Positions 35,501-47,305 are shown, counted from the first letter of the stretch. The stretch: 64,000 nt of DNA from Tretioscincus oriximinensis (GCA_022410635.1 JAJVDF010000161.1:186892-250891); one strand, 5' to 3'. Made by a program: numbers and translations. The notes: generated from the sequence alone by a model not told the origin.

Positions 35501-37600
35501 GACTATTTGGTGATTTCAATGGTATTGAAACTGAAATGATTTAGTNATTTCTGTTTGCTAGAAAAGGTGACACACACTCCCCCCCCCCAGTTTTAGCAGA
35601 GGAGCAGAGTGATTTTTTTTTATCCCTTTTAATTCTGTGCAGTCTCACCGACCATCCTCCATATGCCACCCTTTTAAACAGATTTGTGTCATAAAGGGTT
35701 TTATCCTAATGGGCATTACTTAAAATGTGTATCTATAATATTTATTATTATAGCTTCAGCTATTATTGTCCCATAATATTGTCTTTTCTTTAGACTACTT
35801 ATAATCCTAAATCCTATATTCTTACCAAGGCAGCAGATAACTGACTGTGGAAAGGTTTGCATACAAATTACATGCTGCTACTACACATACAAATCAAATT
35901 CAAAGATATTTTTGTTTCTCTATAAGGAGTGCATTGCTTCAGATATTTTTGTTGATTTATATTGTTACTTACCTGAAAGGAAACAAAAAGGAAAAAGGTG
36001 AAATGTCCATTTTAAAGGCAGATATTTAAAATACCGTGCAAATTGTAAAACAATGTAGTAAAGCCTGACTGAATGAAATGACCTTTGTCTTGTATAAAGA
36101 ATGGTGTATGTTGACCTTAGCGCTTCACCATTTTCCTTTCATCAAAACATTGATTATTTCATACGTTTTTATAAGTGTCTTGGCACACTAAGTCATTTAT
36201 CACTGGGGTGGGCTGGGGGGAGGAGTTGCAGGAGGTCCTAAATAAAGCAAAAAGACCCAACAAATAATTCAATTTTGTAGAATTCAATAATTCAATTATT
36301 CTCTCAAGGTCTGGGGGAGGAATCCCTAAAAGCAATAGATTCTAGAATAATAATTTGGTTTTCTTTACCACCATCATCAATAGCCTATACTGATGTTTCT
36401 TGTTTCTTGATCATTTTCCTCTTCTTGTTGTTTTTCAGGAACTGTGATTTGGTGATGGAATTAGAGATAAAGGATGAATTTTGACATTTGTAATATTTTA
36501 AATATATTTTTGGGAGATCTTCCCTAATCAGTATATTGGATCAAACTAGGGTGGAGCATCCATTATATCATAGATATTTCTGCACCCCTTGTGCATATGC
36601 AGGGCCCCAAAATTTTAACCCTTACTCACTTATTTCTGTTATTTTGAACCAGCAAATTACCTTGTTGTACCCAATGGGATATTTCACACTTATCATCCTC
36701 TTCTAGTCAGTGCACAACGGGTCAGCTGTCTCAGCAGCAGGTGATCATTCTGGTATGACTTTACACCAAAATATTGTGCTGCTGTGCTATTTTAATTTTG
36801 CCACCTGGATACACAAAAAGGCTTTACACCAAGACCNCAATATAGGGATGATTCAGATACCTCCCTGTATGATGAAGGGGACAGCCAATTCTAGGCAACA
36901 GTAACCCCATTGACTGATTCTTTGTGTTTGGTTCTTACTATTGTTCAGAGTCTTACACAAATTGTTGTCTTTGTTCCTGCTGGAGTTTTGCTAGTCTACA
37001 AATGGGGAACTTTTCTGTTTCTGGAACATGAATGTGAGAGAAATGAAACCAACTGGAGGAAGAAAGAAAGAAAGAAAAAGTACTTTGCTGCTTTTTGTGC
37101 TTTTGATATTCTTCCATAGATCTTTTTTTAAAGTATAAATATCCTACAGTTTGAAATGCACTGATAGTTATAATCACATTCCTGTCTAAATTATCAGTGA
37201 CTGAGAAAAGGAAATGCAAGATGGTGTTGTAGATTGTCAGGCACTGATCTAATAAGCCACGAAGGATGAGAATGAAAGGAAATGGTTTGTAGGCAGATTC
37301 CACACACACAAACACAAATATAGAGAGACATCCTTNATTGCTTAAATTATCTCTCACATCTCAATACCATGTAAATCACAGAAATTCTCTATGAAGTAGA
37401 CTATGTCCAAACAGGGTATAAAATCAAAATTAAGAAGCACCTCAAAAGCAGTTTAAAGATAGTAACTTCTGTACACACTACAGCTCAAATCCATATTAAA
37501 AACTAGAAAATAAGCTTCCAAAGACTTTTAATGTGGATTAAAGATGGGTTTGGAGAACTAGTGTCAACATATTACCATCCACAAGACACTTTTTGAATTG
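32531..37600. other. Longest stretch without recognisable elements
   Basis: About 5 kb of AT-rich DNA. It contains a 22-bp perfect palindrome (34426-34447, TAGTCTATTATATAATAGAC...), a C run at 35579-35588 and a short GAAA run near 37065. No gene, RNA or transposon was recognised. The low repeat density compared with its surroundings is itself notable. Confidence 0.4.
34426..34447. repeat. 22-bp AT-rich palindrome
   Basis: Perfect self-complementary sequence centred on ATAT; the related motif ATAGTCTATTATATTA occurs 340 bases upstream at about 34088. Confidence 0.8.
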
Positions 37601-38170
37601 CTTTTTTTCATGGCTTTATTTTTATTCCAGGATTTCCTGATCATCTAGGTAATTCTTTAATTCACCTTGATCATATTATTACAGTATATTCCAAGTNTTG
37701 TCATTCTTATAGTTCCATACAAATGATATTTTCTGCACCCATGACATACTCTTCTGTCATCCATTTTGTTCTGAGCCCTTTCTACCAAATTGGCAGTTGC
37801 TGTCAATATACTGCATCTCCACACCTCTCACCCCAGCCTCTTGATGATTTGTGTGCAAATGTCAATCATTCAAGTGATCAAATACTCCTTTTTCCAACTT
37901 AGCAAAGTTAAATGTAATTCATACAGAGCCACTCTTTTTCTTGATAGAACTGCACACACAACACAGCCTTTACATAGTGACCATAGTGTTTCAACAGCTG
38001 GCTTTTCCAGTTAATTGATAATCTGGGGAAACCCAAATTGTTGTCAGTTTATATAAAATCTGGTGCAGCAAAAGCAATGCAATTTTCACCATGTATGGGC
38101 ACAGCCCTAGCTTAGAAAACTTCTGCAAGCTTGTTCCTTTCTCCTCCATCCTGCAACTCATAATGGCAGC
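37600..38170 (+). repeat. Unclassified interspersed repeat 'Z', copy 1 (diverged)
   Basis: The segment TGACATACTCTTCTGTCA..CCATTTTGTT at 37742-37771 matches 61786-61812, and flanking parts can be loosely aligned. Edges are uncertain. Confidence 0.35.
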
Positions 38171-38319
38171 CAATTGCTAGATCACTTATCTACCCCAACA
38201 GTAGTGCAGGAATTTCTCTCTCTTTGACCTACACACACATGTTTGAAAAGAAGGTCATCTGGAATTTATCTGAAATATATAACAAAACTGCTTCCTTCTC
38301 TCTCCAGAATGGAATGACA

Positions 38320-38514
38320 TGGTAATATCATTATTCGAAAGCATGAATTGCAAGAAATTGCAACTGAATGCAAGTAGATACATGGGAACCACCATAGCCT
38401 GATGGGGAAGATAGAATGTGAGCCTTCGGGCAAAATATATCCTTGTAAGCCGCTTTGAGTCTCTTTGAAAGGTGAGAAAAGCGGGGTATAAGAACCAAGT
38501 TCTTCTTCTTCTAA
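38320..38514 (+). mobile_element. SINE/BovB-type 3' end
   Basis: The right part (38434-38514) reads TTGTAAGCCGCTTTGAGTCT...AAAGCGGGGTATAAGAACCA followed by (CTT)n. This is the 3' tail shared by BovB LINEs and Sauria-type SINEs in squamates. The left part (38330-38420, GAATTGCAAGAAATTGCAAC...GGGAACCACCATAGCCTGAT) recurs in inverse orientation at 41072-41175. No tRNA head is visible, so it may be a truncated LINE end and not a SINE. Confidence 0.65.
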
Positions 38515-39009
38515 TACCAGTGGCAAAGGAACAGAAGAGCTTTACCTTCCTGGGCGTGTGTCATCAGCCACTTTCTTTGCACTGGGTCGAACAAGGGCCT
38601 CAAAGTGCTCCATCTGCTTCCATATAGGACCCAGGCCTAGTGAGAAAGAAAATACTTCTGTAAAGTTAAATAGTGTTGTTTTTTAAATGACATTTCTGTA
38701 AAACAGAACATTTTTATGGTTATTATTTAAAAAAAAACAACCAAACAATAGTATTTTTCCCTCACCCAGTAAAAAGAAGGAAAAGGCTTGTTGCTCCCCA
38801 AACTTCCTGGGATTTGTAGTGAAGGTTTCCTTGCCATTTTGCTATGAATCCAAGGGTAAAAGAAGCATGTGGGTTGCCAAAAACAACAATATGGATGCTT
38901 TATTCTGTGGTTGTTATCCAGCAGGCAGGCAGTGTGGATGCATCCTAGACCATCACCAAATAGACACAATTNATAATGACATAATTATGCATCTTTCTTG
39001 TTTGCCCAC
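38515..39009. other. Unannotated DNA
   Basis: Nothing recognised between the SINE-type tail and the fold-back element. Confidence 0.4.
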
Positions 39010-39206
39010 TAGGCTCACCAGATGACCCCTTTTTTTTGGGGGGGGGGTTGCAATGCCTCCCTGTTTTTTCTGAGGGGGAAATTTTTTTTTAATTTTTTTT
39101 TCCGGAAAATAATCTTTTTTTGAAATGTTTTTTCCTCAGCAAAAACTGTGAGGCACTCCAAAACTGGGTTTCTACCCCCCCCCAAAGGGGTCATCTGGTC
39201 AGCCTA
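39010..39206. mobile_element. Fold-back (MITE-like) element, copy 1
   Basis: Ends TAGGCTCACCAGATGACCCC and its complement GGGGTCATCTGGTCAGCCTA, with arms that continue through G/C homopolymer runs and CTGAGG/CCTCAGC into an A/T-rich core. The same structure is at 51117-51288. No coding capacity. A target duplication is not clear for this copy. Confidence 0.75.
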
Positions 39207-40610
39207 CGCACTACTGCTTGTTCTATTCTTGGCACACACATTGGGCAGGGTAATTCTCTTTTAATTTAGCTGCTGTGGTATTAATTCATCTGATGGCTTT
39301 GTTTTCTGAGTGGCTCCACTTTCTGGTTTGATTCCACAATGTCCCCTTGAATACAGCTGGATGCTAGAAAAAGTGAGGAGGGTTTTTGTTGGTCTTTTCA
39401 TCTCCCTAGTGTTGGAAACTACTCCCAAGTGTTGGAAGCATTGTGACAGCTCTTCCTTTGGATCCCTGACACCTGGTGAGACCGTGTGATTACAACATTG
39501 TGCATTTTTCATATCATATTTCACACTTGCACTGATTAAGAAGAGTGTGAAGCAATATTAGAAATGATAAAACAAATAGTCCATTAAATTTATATTTGTT
39601 GAAAATCTAAAATCCACAGCAACACTGAAAAATGACCAGCCGTATTTGGAAACTGGCTGGCTAAATATTTCACCACAGAGTGCTTACAAAATCCTTTTCC
39701 TCAACCAGACATGTTGCACAGCTTACAATTTCAGCAGACAGCCAGCGCATAAAGATTAGGAAATAAATCTGCTCAATTTCTTGCTCACAGGCTAAACAAA
39801 GACCTACTAGCCATATGCATTTAAAAGCAAAAAGTGACAGCAGAGGAAAGGAAAGAATAAAGAACAATNAGTTCCTATGATAATTTATTGCAATCTATAT
39901 GTAAAAAAAAGAACATGCAGAATAGCAAGCTGCAAAGTCATTTATCACAACAAATAAAGCTAGAATACTGTAAAATGGTTCATTTAATGCAGTAGAAGAT
40001 GCCATGAATGCATACAGCTTGCATTCATCTTCTTTTCCCCTTTAAACAGACTTTTTTCCCTTTTAATAACCTTTTGCATGGTCTGATTTGCCAATTTGTG
40101 GTCTCGCAAACCAGCCACATTGTTAATTTCCAGTTGTATTTCACTGTCTTCCCATGTTTTTATTTCCTGTGTTCTATTACGGTATTTGACCAGGAGGTGC
40201 AAACATCTTCACTGGACTTAAACCAGTTCATGTTTGTTGCTTTTTCATCTTTAAAATCCTCCCTCCCCAGCTTTGGTTGTTGTTGGTGGTTAAACAAGTT
40301 TGATATCTTTTAATAATTTGTACTCTTAATCATTTTCTGTTGTTACCTGTCATGAGACATATGTTAAAGGGCAGGATATAAACTTCTAAATAATAAAGAA
40401 ATAAAAATGTTTGATGTGAGCCTGTTAAAAAAAGGTTGAATTCAAACTGTACTGTTTAAGTTCTGTTTAAACCGAACCTAAATAGCCGTTCTAGTGTTGT
40501 GGATGTCATTGTTCCAAACTTTCTTCTGATTATTTTTTAAATAAATATTGTCATGAATACTCTTCATTTCTGATCTCATTAACCATAATTGCCATATCTG
40601 GTCTTCTGGC
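39207..40610. other. Mostly unannotated; an L2-type tail fragment at 40340-40410
   Basis: GGGCAGGATATAAACTTCTAAATAAT near 40371 looks like the end of an L2-type LINE or SINE on the plus strand. No gene was seen. Confidence 0.4.
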
Positions 40611-40628
40611 ATTATTCATCGGAATGAC
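40611..40628. repeat. 18-bp target-site duplication, left copy
   Basis: ATTATTCATCGGAATGAC is repeated exactly at 40700-40717. Confidence 0.9.
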
Positions 40629-40699
40629 GATATCAAGAACTACAAAACCCAAACACACTTCCTGGTAGAGGGAGACATAGTGTGTTTGGGTTTTGTTGT
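40629..40699. mobile_element. 71-bp hairpin insertion
   Basis: The insert between two exact 18-bp direct repeats is mostly one hairpin. The arm 40642-40659 (ACAAAACCCAAACACACT) is the exact complement of 40679-40696, with a 19-base loop. An 18-bp duplication is in the range made by LINE endonucleases and too long for most DNA transposons. The insert has no poly(A) and no recognisable source, so a snap-back reverse-transcription product is the simplest guess. Confidence 0.85.
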
Positions 40700-40717
40700 A
40701 TTATTCATCGGAATGAC
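40700..40717. repeat. 18-bp target-site duplication, right copy
   Basis: Exact repeat of 40611-40628. Confidence 0.9.
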
Positions 40718-41071
40718 ATCTCTTTGATTAATCTATGGTAGCATTAGAACCTTGAATGACAATCATGTGACCCAATATAATATAATGATATCATATNGAT
40801 GACTTGAGACAAGGCTGATATAAACACCCTTCACCAGTTCCAGGAAAGTAAAACTCCAAATTGTAAATATTTATTATAAATATTGATATCAACTTGTAGA
40901 CTTATTCTGTTTTTTATATTTATATCCTGCATTCTCCAATTGCCACAGATTAATTAAAAAAAAAAAGTTTATTCATGTGGTTAAATTATAAGGCAGCTGT
41001 GATGACATCATTTAACCCAAGAGTTATTTGCTAAGAAAACCCAGAGGAAGCTCTGATGGAAATGGAAGTGG

Positions 41072-41175
41072 TATTTTCTTCGAAGGCTTACATTCTGTCT
41101 TCCNCACCAGGCTGTGGTGGTTCCCATATATCTACTTTCAGTCAGTTGCAATTTCTTGCTTTCGAATAGCTGGGT
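41072..41175 (-). repeat. Second copy of the 38330-38420 repeat
   Basis: The complement of the segment at 38.3 kb: GAAGGCTTACATTCTGTCTTCC, CAGGCTGTGGTGGTTCCCAT, ATCTACTTTCAGTCAGTTGC and CTTTCGAATA occur in the matching order. It lacks the BovB-type tail, so the two copies were truncated differently. Confidence 0.65.
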
Positions 41176-41885
41176 TGGCTAGAGCTACAGGTCCATGTCT
41201 GACACAGGGCTTCAAAACCCGATCTCCCAAGTGAGAGACCATTTTCTTAGCAAATGAGCCATTCGTAACTCTGAATGGGCTTCTACTATGGTGAAATATG
41301 CATTAAGGTGTTGCTTAAATCTGTTTTATAACTTCTTATAAAACATGAGATCATGTGAACCCAAAGGGATAAGGCTGTGTGGGGAAATCCTCCCATATGA
41401 GATTCTTAGACTAATTTTACACCATCAGTGATGAGGGGAAAGAAACCCACAGTAATTTTATTCATCAAGATCAGGAAAGGAAGAGGGAGGAGTGGATATA
41501 AAGATACGATGTGGCTGTTGAGAAACCAAGAGTGAACACAACAGTGTACAATTAAATAAAACTGTTTTCATATGTTTGGACAATAAATTTTCTGCTTTGT
41601 TTGAATGCTTACCATGTGNCTGTTTTCCATGTATATTATATCTTTGTGAGGAAAACTAGTGATAAAGATAACTCCTGAATAAAGCATTAGCAGGATGTTC
41701 ATTTAAATATTACAGGAACCTATAGAGGCACAACTAGATTCTGGCTTGGGATCTTTAAAGAGGCAGGGGTTTAAACACAACTCCAAAGATCCAAAAGGTT
41801 GGGAACTAATCAGGGGTGGGGAAGTGGGAAGAAATTGTGGGTGTCTCAGGGTCCAACTGTATTAAAACATAATGGCCAGTTTGAT
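41176..41885. other. Unannotated DNA
   Basis: No feature supported. Confidence 0.4.
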
Positions 41886-42156
41886 GCCAGTTTGGTGAAG
41901 TGGTTAGAGTGTTGAACTCTTTATCTGGTAGTCTTCCGGTTCGATTCCCCACTCCTTCATGAAAGCCAGCTGGGTAACCTTGGGCCAGTCACAGTTCATT
42001 GGAATTCTCTCAGCCCCACCTACTCCACAGGGTGTCTGTTGTGGAGAAAAAAACAAAAGCTTTCTGCGCCATGCTTTGGTTGGCCGCCCTGAGACTTTTG
42101 GGTATAGAGTGGGATACAAGTACAAATAAATAAATAATAAATAAATAAAATAAGAG
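41886..42156 (+). mobile_element. tRNA-derived SINE with L2-type tail
   Basis: Plus-strand copy of the 19098 family: TTTGGTGAAGTGGTTAGAGT (A-box region), a perfect B box GGTTCGATTCC at 41938-41948, the body AAAGCCAGCTGGGTAACCTT...GGGTGTCTGTTGTGGAG, and the tail GGCCGCCCTGAGACTTTTGG...GGATACAAGTACAAAT with (AAAT)n. Full length, probably about 10% diverged from the other copy by eye. Confidence 0.85.
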
Positions 42157-42707
42157 GCNCCATCCCAGATGCCACAGAAGCCAATACAGGCAGATTAAAC
42201 ATATTTTTGAATAATATGGTACATGTGTTTGGAANAAGCAGTTTTCCCTTTCCAGAAAGAAACAAAATAACTTATTGCGTTTCTGACAATTTTATGACTC
42301 TATGTAATATTCTTTTAATCTTCTACCTATTTGCCTCATGGGCAATTTGACAAATGTTCCATTTCCCCCTAAACAAAAAAGCAAAAAACACTTTGGATAA
42401 CTTCACAATTGCTCTACAAAAATGTACAATGATTTAGAAGGATTCTTTTATTAGTACAGTTGCTGTCAACATACTGTATTTTGGCTTGCTGTTTTCTGAA
42501 AAGAAAAATAAGAAATAACAGTGCAGTTCTACCATTCTAAAATTAATTGCTTGGCATAAGAGGAGTGAAAACCCATTCTCCTACTCAGAGGTTAGCAATG
42601 ATTAAATAATTCCTACCATGAACTAATTATTAAATGGAACAGAGAATGAGATAAGGTGAAGCTTTTAATGACCAACCAAAGGTGATTCAGCACTGGTGAG
42701 TATATCA
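42157..42707. other. Unannotated DNA
   Basis: No feature supported. Confidence 0.4.
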
Positions 42708-42715
42708 CACAAAGA
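42708..42715. repeat. 8-bp target-site duplication, left copy
   Basis: CACAAAGA is repeated exactly at 43149-43156. Confidence 0.85.
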
Positions 42716-43148
42716 TAGGGTTGCCATATTTTGGCAGCCCAAAACCAGGACGCACACACACACACACGCACACGGACGCTTGTGGTGAAACAGGCAAAAC
42801 AGAGCTGCACAAAAGCTCTGTTCTCCTGTCAAAACCCCAAGGGTTTTTTTCTCTGCTGGAGGCGAGTTGGCGCGCTTTGCCTGACAGCAGGCGCAAAACC
42901 CCACCTNCAGCAGAGGATCAGCTGCGGCACACTCTGAGGTTCCTTCCAGGACCCTGGAAAGCATTGCTCGGGCTGCAGCCGTCAGACCTGATAGCTCCTT
43001 TGCCTTTAAAATCCTGGATTTTTACATTCCCTGATGCAGCATCGAGTAATGTAAAAATCCGTGATTTTCTCTTAAAACCCGGAGGGGACTATATTTTAGT
43101 CCCCAAAGCCGGGATTGTCCCACCTTCCCAGGACGTATGGCAACCATG
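42716..43148. mobile_element. hAT-superfamily MITE, 433 bp
   Basis: The ends TAGGGTTGCCATAT and (complement) CATGGTTGCCATAC form a 14-bp imperfect inverted repeat, flanked by an exact 8-bp target duplication. An 8-bp duplication and Y-A-R-N-G-like termini are hAT hallmarks. The interior is GC-richer than the flanks and holds a (CA)n tract (42750-42772) and an inner hairpin (GATTTTTACATT with AATGTAAAAATC, 43015-43060). No transposase remnant. The long frame across it is not a gene. Confidence 0.85.
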
Positions 43149-43156
43149 CACAAAGA
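43149..43156. repeat. 8-bp target-site duplication, right copy
   Basis: Exact repeat of 42708-42715. Confidence 0.85.
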
Positions 43157-43435
43157 GGTATGCTAGAAGCCTCCCTTCCAATTAGGGAATATGTTTGCTA
43201 GTCTGATATAGTGGCCAATGTGGAATTTCTAATTCCTAATTTATAAAAGGTAGGAAACATTTGGGAATAGAGTGTAACCACACTTGTTACACTGTACAGA
43301 ATTATCAGTGACTAGTAGAATGTGGGAAATGTGTTTATGAGAAACAGACAACTTCATTTTTTTCCATTTGGACAGCATAGCCAGGGTTCAAGAACATTAA
43401 TTTCACATGCCAACCTGGTTTTGAGTGGATCCATC

Positions 43436-44000
43436 CTTGGGTCCCTTCTACACTACAGGGTAAAACCCGAAATGGGGTTTGAATCCAGCACAATGCAGTC
43501 TCCATCCATTCTCAAAAATCCACATGGAGCTGGCAAGAGGGGACACATGGAGGACCAGGAGGTCACTACCACTCATGTCAGCCAGCTGTTATTTTGCAGT
43601 TCTGGCTGGTATCTTCTCACTGTATTCCAAGCCCCACGACAACACAGCAGACACCAGGGCAGCTTCCCATTGGAAGGAGAGGTATTTTGTGCTGATTTCT
43701 GAAAACATCAGCAACCTTCCATGACAAAGGAGCTTTTTCCTGGGTGGGACTCAAGAAGTCAGTGCAAGCTTTGTTGCCTTGTATGCTGAGGGCATCACGA
43801 TAATCCTACCAACCCAGTAGGATAATCTTGTGTGGAGACAGCCTTTGAGTGAGAAACATGTATGTAAACTGCCAAGCATTCTCAGACTGGGTTCCATTCC
43901 ATCTGTCACCATGAAGATGGGTATGGTGGCTGGAGAACATTCTGTAGCTTTGCAATATTTTGCTGAGTTTAAGACACAGCCTACTTCCAAAAGAGTTTAT
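43436..44000 (+). repeat. Unclassified interspersed repeat 'Y', plus copy
   Basis: Aligns with the reverse complement of 32032-32530, and more weakly with 31040-31239, over at least 450 bases. Overlapping frames (126 and 81 codons) show that any coding frame is broken. Function and superfamily unknown. Confidence 0.55.
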
Positions 44001-44404
44001 AGGTGCATTCCGGCCCTGCATTCTTCTTCATGTATTGCGGATGATTGTCTTGCTCCAACAAATTCCTGATCTGAATCACTGAGTTCTGAATTTCTCATGA
44101 ATTACTTATGAATTACCAAGGATGCCAGGCAAATGCTACCTACAATTCTGAGGAAGGCATTAGCAACCATTCTAAGAACACAATGCAGAACTAAATGAGC
44201 CACGGCCCTTCTGGTTTTGGAACACTTGCTGTCTAATTACTTCTGTAGAACCCATCTTTCTATCAGTAAAATGGGTGGTGGTGGGAGGAATGGAAGCTCC
44301 AACATTCCATATGGAAGAAGATATCTAAGAAGTAGTTTGTGGATTACTCTAATATAACACCCAGCATGAAACACCAGTGGGTGGGACAGCCTTCTAAAGT
44401 GTAA
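44001..44404. other. Unannotated DNA
   Basis: No feature supported. Confidence 0.4.
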
Positions 44405-44417
44405 CTAATTTTATTTC
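44405..44417. repeat. 13-bp target-site duplication, left copy
   Basis: CTAATTTTATTTC is repeated exactly at 44560-44572. Confidence 0.85.
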
Positions 44418-44559
44418 AGAGAAATAGCCATGTTAGTCTAGCAGAAAGTCCAGCAAAGGAGCTAGCAGCACTTTGAGACTAACTTGAGAAAAGTGGTTGG
44501 CATAAGCTTATGCCAACCACTTTTCTCAAGTTAGTCTCAAAGTGCTGCTAGCTCCTTTG
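44418..44559. mobile_element. Penelope-like fold-back insertion containing a perfect palindrome
   Basis: Between two exact 13-bp direct repeats lies AGAGAAATAGCCATGTTAGT (the family's terminal sequence, minus orientation) followed by a perfect palindrome, 44452-44561, with 55-bp arms and no spacer, centred on ATAAGCTTAT. Each arm is the family block GGCATAAG...AGTCTCAAAGTGCTGCTAGC seen at 12780-12843 and 26148-26196. The direct repeats show the fold-back arrived as a single insertion. No coding capacity. Confidence 0.85.
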
Positions 44560-44572
44560 CTAATTTTATTTC
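44560..44572. repeat. 13-bp target-site duplication, right copy
   Basis: Exact repeat of 44405-44417; it shares two bases with the outer edge of the palindrome. Confidence 0.85.
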
Positions 44573-45225
44573 TAATTTAGAGTAAGCTAAGTAAGGTTCA
44601 AGCCTCAATATCAGAATAAAATTTATAATGGTTGCTGTTATGTCCAAGTAATACATCATTGGGCAGAATAGGAAATCTGAATGATAGATTTCCATTCAAC
44701 CCATTCCGTCTGAATTGCATGGGCAAATGCCTGACTGCTTCTTACCCTGCTTCTCTTCTTATTGGTTGAACACCTTCTACTCCTGAATCTTCTCATGGTG
44801 GATGAATCCAGTGACTAAGTTGCTCCATTTCTGGAGACAGAAGTAACTTTTTTTATGTGGTGCAATATTCAGCTCTGAAATAAGGCATTTCTGTTGCTGG
44901 AAGAGACTGAAATCAGAAATGGAGCCAAGAAACCTAGAGATATTCTGAAATGCTGGAAAATGAACAGGAGTGTTCAAAATGTTTGAATTCAAACCAAATA
45001 TCCTGTTCAAAAAAAAGAGTTAGAATTNAAACAAAATGAAGGTGTTTCCTAACATACCTACTGAGCACACCCTGCTTAGTCAAGACTTTACACTGTTCAA
45101 AGATGTTCAAATTGAACCAAAGACCTGCTAGTTTGTTAGGTTGTCTTTCTAGATTCAAACTTAACTCACCTTACTGAGTTGAAAGGTGGGATAAAAATTC
45201 TTAAATAAATAAGTTTATATAGACA
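44573..45225. other. Unannotated DNA with a tail-like fragment at 45175-45213
   Basis: GAAAGGTGGGATAAAAATTC followed by TTAAATAAATAAG resembles the end of an L2-type LINE. Nothing else recognised. Confidence 0.4.
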
Positions 45226-45650
45226 CTGGTGGAGAACCCACTCACAGAGGCAATAGGGTGCCCTCCCTAGCTTTCCCCTACAATCTCTCTTCCCTTTCCT
45301 CCCCACCCATCCCACACCCTGTCTTCTTGTCATGCTACCTTCTTACTTTCAGGCAGTGAGCGAGAAAGGTAGCTGGAGCGGCAGCATTTTTGTGCCCTGC
45401 CATAGTTTGTGTGGCAGAACTCGGCCACCATGATCGCCCTACTTAGGCAAAGTTTTTGTAGACCAGGGGCAGCAGCTATGGCAGCACATTTGCTCCCTGC
45501 TGTAGTTTTGCTCTTGCAGTCATTCGCTGTGAGATGCCGCCAGCATATGGAATGCATCAGTCCAGTTAGCAAAGCAGGGAGGCAGGTTTTACCATCCCCG
45601 TGTTTCTGATGGTTGGGCTGATCGCCGTGACATATTTTATTTATTTTGAT
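45226..45650 (-). mobile_element. Possible Helitron-like element with GC-rich interior
   Basis: The left edge CTGGTGGAGAACCCACTCAC resembles the minus-strand Helitron 3' termini at 1634 and 27877 (CTAGTGGAGAAG, CTAGTGGAAAAGCCCAC). The interior is a pyrimidine-rich start, then GC-rich DNA (45380-45610) unlike the flanks. The right edge is guessed from TATTTTATTTATTTTGA. The 66- and 80-codon frames in the GC-rich part resemble nothing I know. Confidence 0.3.
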
Positions 45651-47305
45651 AATTTGTCATTTATCTATCTGGATTTTAAATCTGACTGAATTTTCTCTGA
45701 CAACCTGAACATTTTCTTATTCTTTACCTGAGATAACAAAAAAAAAATCTCTCATGATTATTATTTTTTTGCTTGCAAGATGAACAGTGGGACTTTCCCA
45801 TGATTCATGAGGTGGCGGTGGAAAGCATTACGTTAATGTTGCCCATATTTCTTCAGAGCAGATTAATGTTATCCATAATATTACATGTCTCTTTTCAGTG
45901 CAGCAAAGAATTTTGGTCATGAGAAACTTCAAGTCTTTTAATGTAAGTGAGTATTTATGTCACCCACAGAGAGATAGGAAGAGACATAGAACCTCTGATT
46001 GCTGCCAACACCTAGGTTGGACAAATAAAACACAAGCAAATACAAAAAAAGAAGTTCATCTTAAGTCCTTCAGATCTAAAGGCATGTTGTGTTTCATAGC
46101 AACCATGAAATGATGGCATCATTGGATTGCTTCTCACACTGTTTGGCAACTATAAGGTTGCTAACAGAGGCACTTTTTTATATCAGAGATATACTGTATC
46201 ATCTCAAAAGTATTATTTTTTTGTGTGAATTAATTGCTTTTAATTGGAAGAGGCTGGGCAAGGGAAAAGTGAGTAATAGGGTCCTAACAGATCTATAAAA
46301 TAATCAATAGAGCAGAAAGGCTAAATGGTGTTCTATATATGGTGTTCAATAAACTGAATCTGAATCCTGACCAGGTTTGTACATTGCTAATAGGAGATTT
46401 CAAGGTTTGGGAATTAGAATTTTTTTCTATCCTAGTTGGGATTGTTATCCTTCAAAAAGAACAGCTAATTCAATAAATCTGTTACATATTGTTTGATATA
46501 CACAAAGAAAAGTGCTTTACCAATGCAGAATGTATGTATATCCATTTGGATGGATGGCATAAGAACATTCATCAGCATTGTTTTGCAAACCTAGAACATT
46601 TTGCTAGATGCTGGTAATAGTTCCATAAGCTGATTTTTTCTCAAATCCTGATGAAATGACACTGGATTTTGGTATGGGTTGTAGACTACTGCCAACACCA
46701 CCATTCTGTATTGTCATTAAAGGAACAAACTGGCTCATGGATTCTGCCCATGGAAACTGACTTAGGGCCAATGGCTTTTTTGTCATGATTCATCACATGC
46801 CAAATGATGACTTAGCCCATTTTTGTGCATACTAATGTGTGCTTATGGTATCCTAATAGCATAGTTCAAAATGATCAAGTAGATATTTTCTTAGTTTGAA
46901 GTTAATCTCATTATCACTGATAATTATCACTCCCAAACTTCAGATCAGACGGTGTATCATAGACAGGTCTGTCATGAATATACTTGAACTTAGGTTTCCA
47001 GGCCCTTAATCTGGTAAAGGCTCCAGAAGCAGTATTGGGAGTTTCATATCAGATTTCATATGCCTTACGAGAGTGGAAAATCCGATAAAATGTGAGAGAT
47101 TCTCATACAACTCCTAACACTGTCCAGAAAAGGCCACAGAAGCAACTTTATTGCCAGTCGTAAAGGATGGCCCAAGAGTTCAAACTTCATCCCTCCACAA
47201 ACACACCATGACCATGTAGTTCCAATAGCAGATGTAGTAACTATGCACTTAGTTGGACAGGCCTTGTCTAGAATTTGATTTTACCTGTACTTTAGTATAC
47301 TAGTA
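45651..47305. other. Unannotated DNA
   Basis: About 1.6 kb with no recognised feature. Confidence 0.4.

Noticed and set aside
42721..43185. 154-codon frame suggesting a gene
   Set aside because: It covers the hAT MITE from end to end, including its CA repeat.
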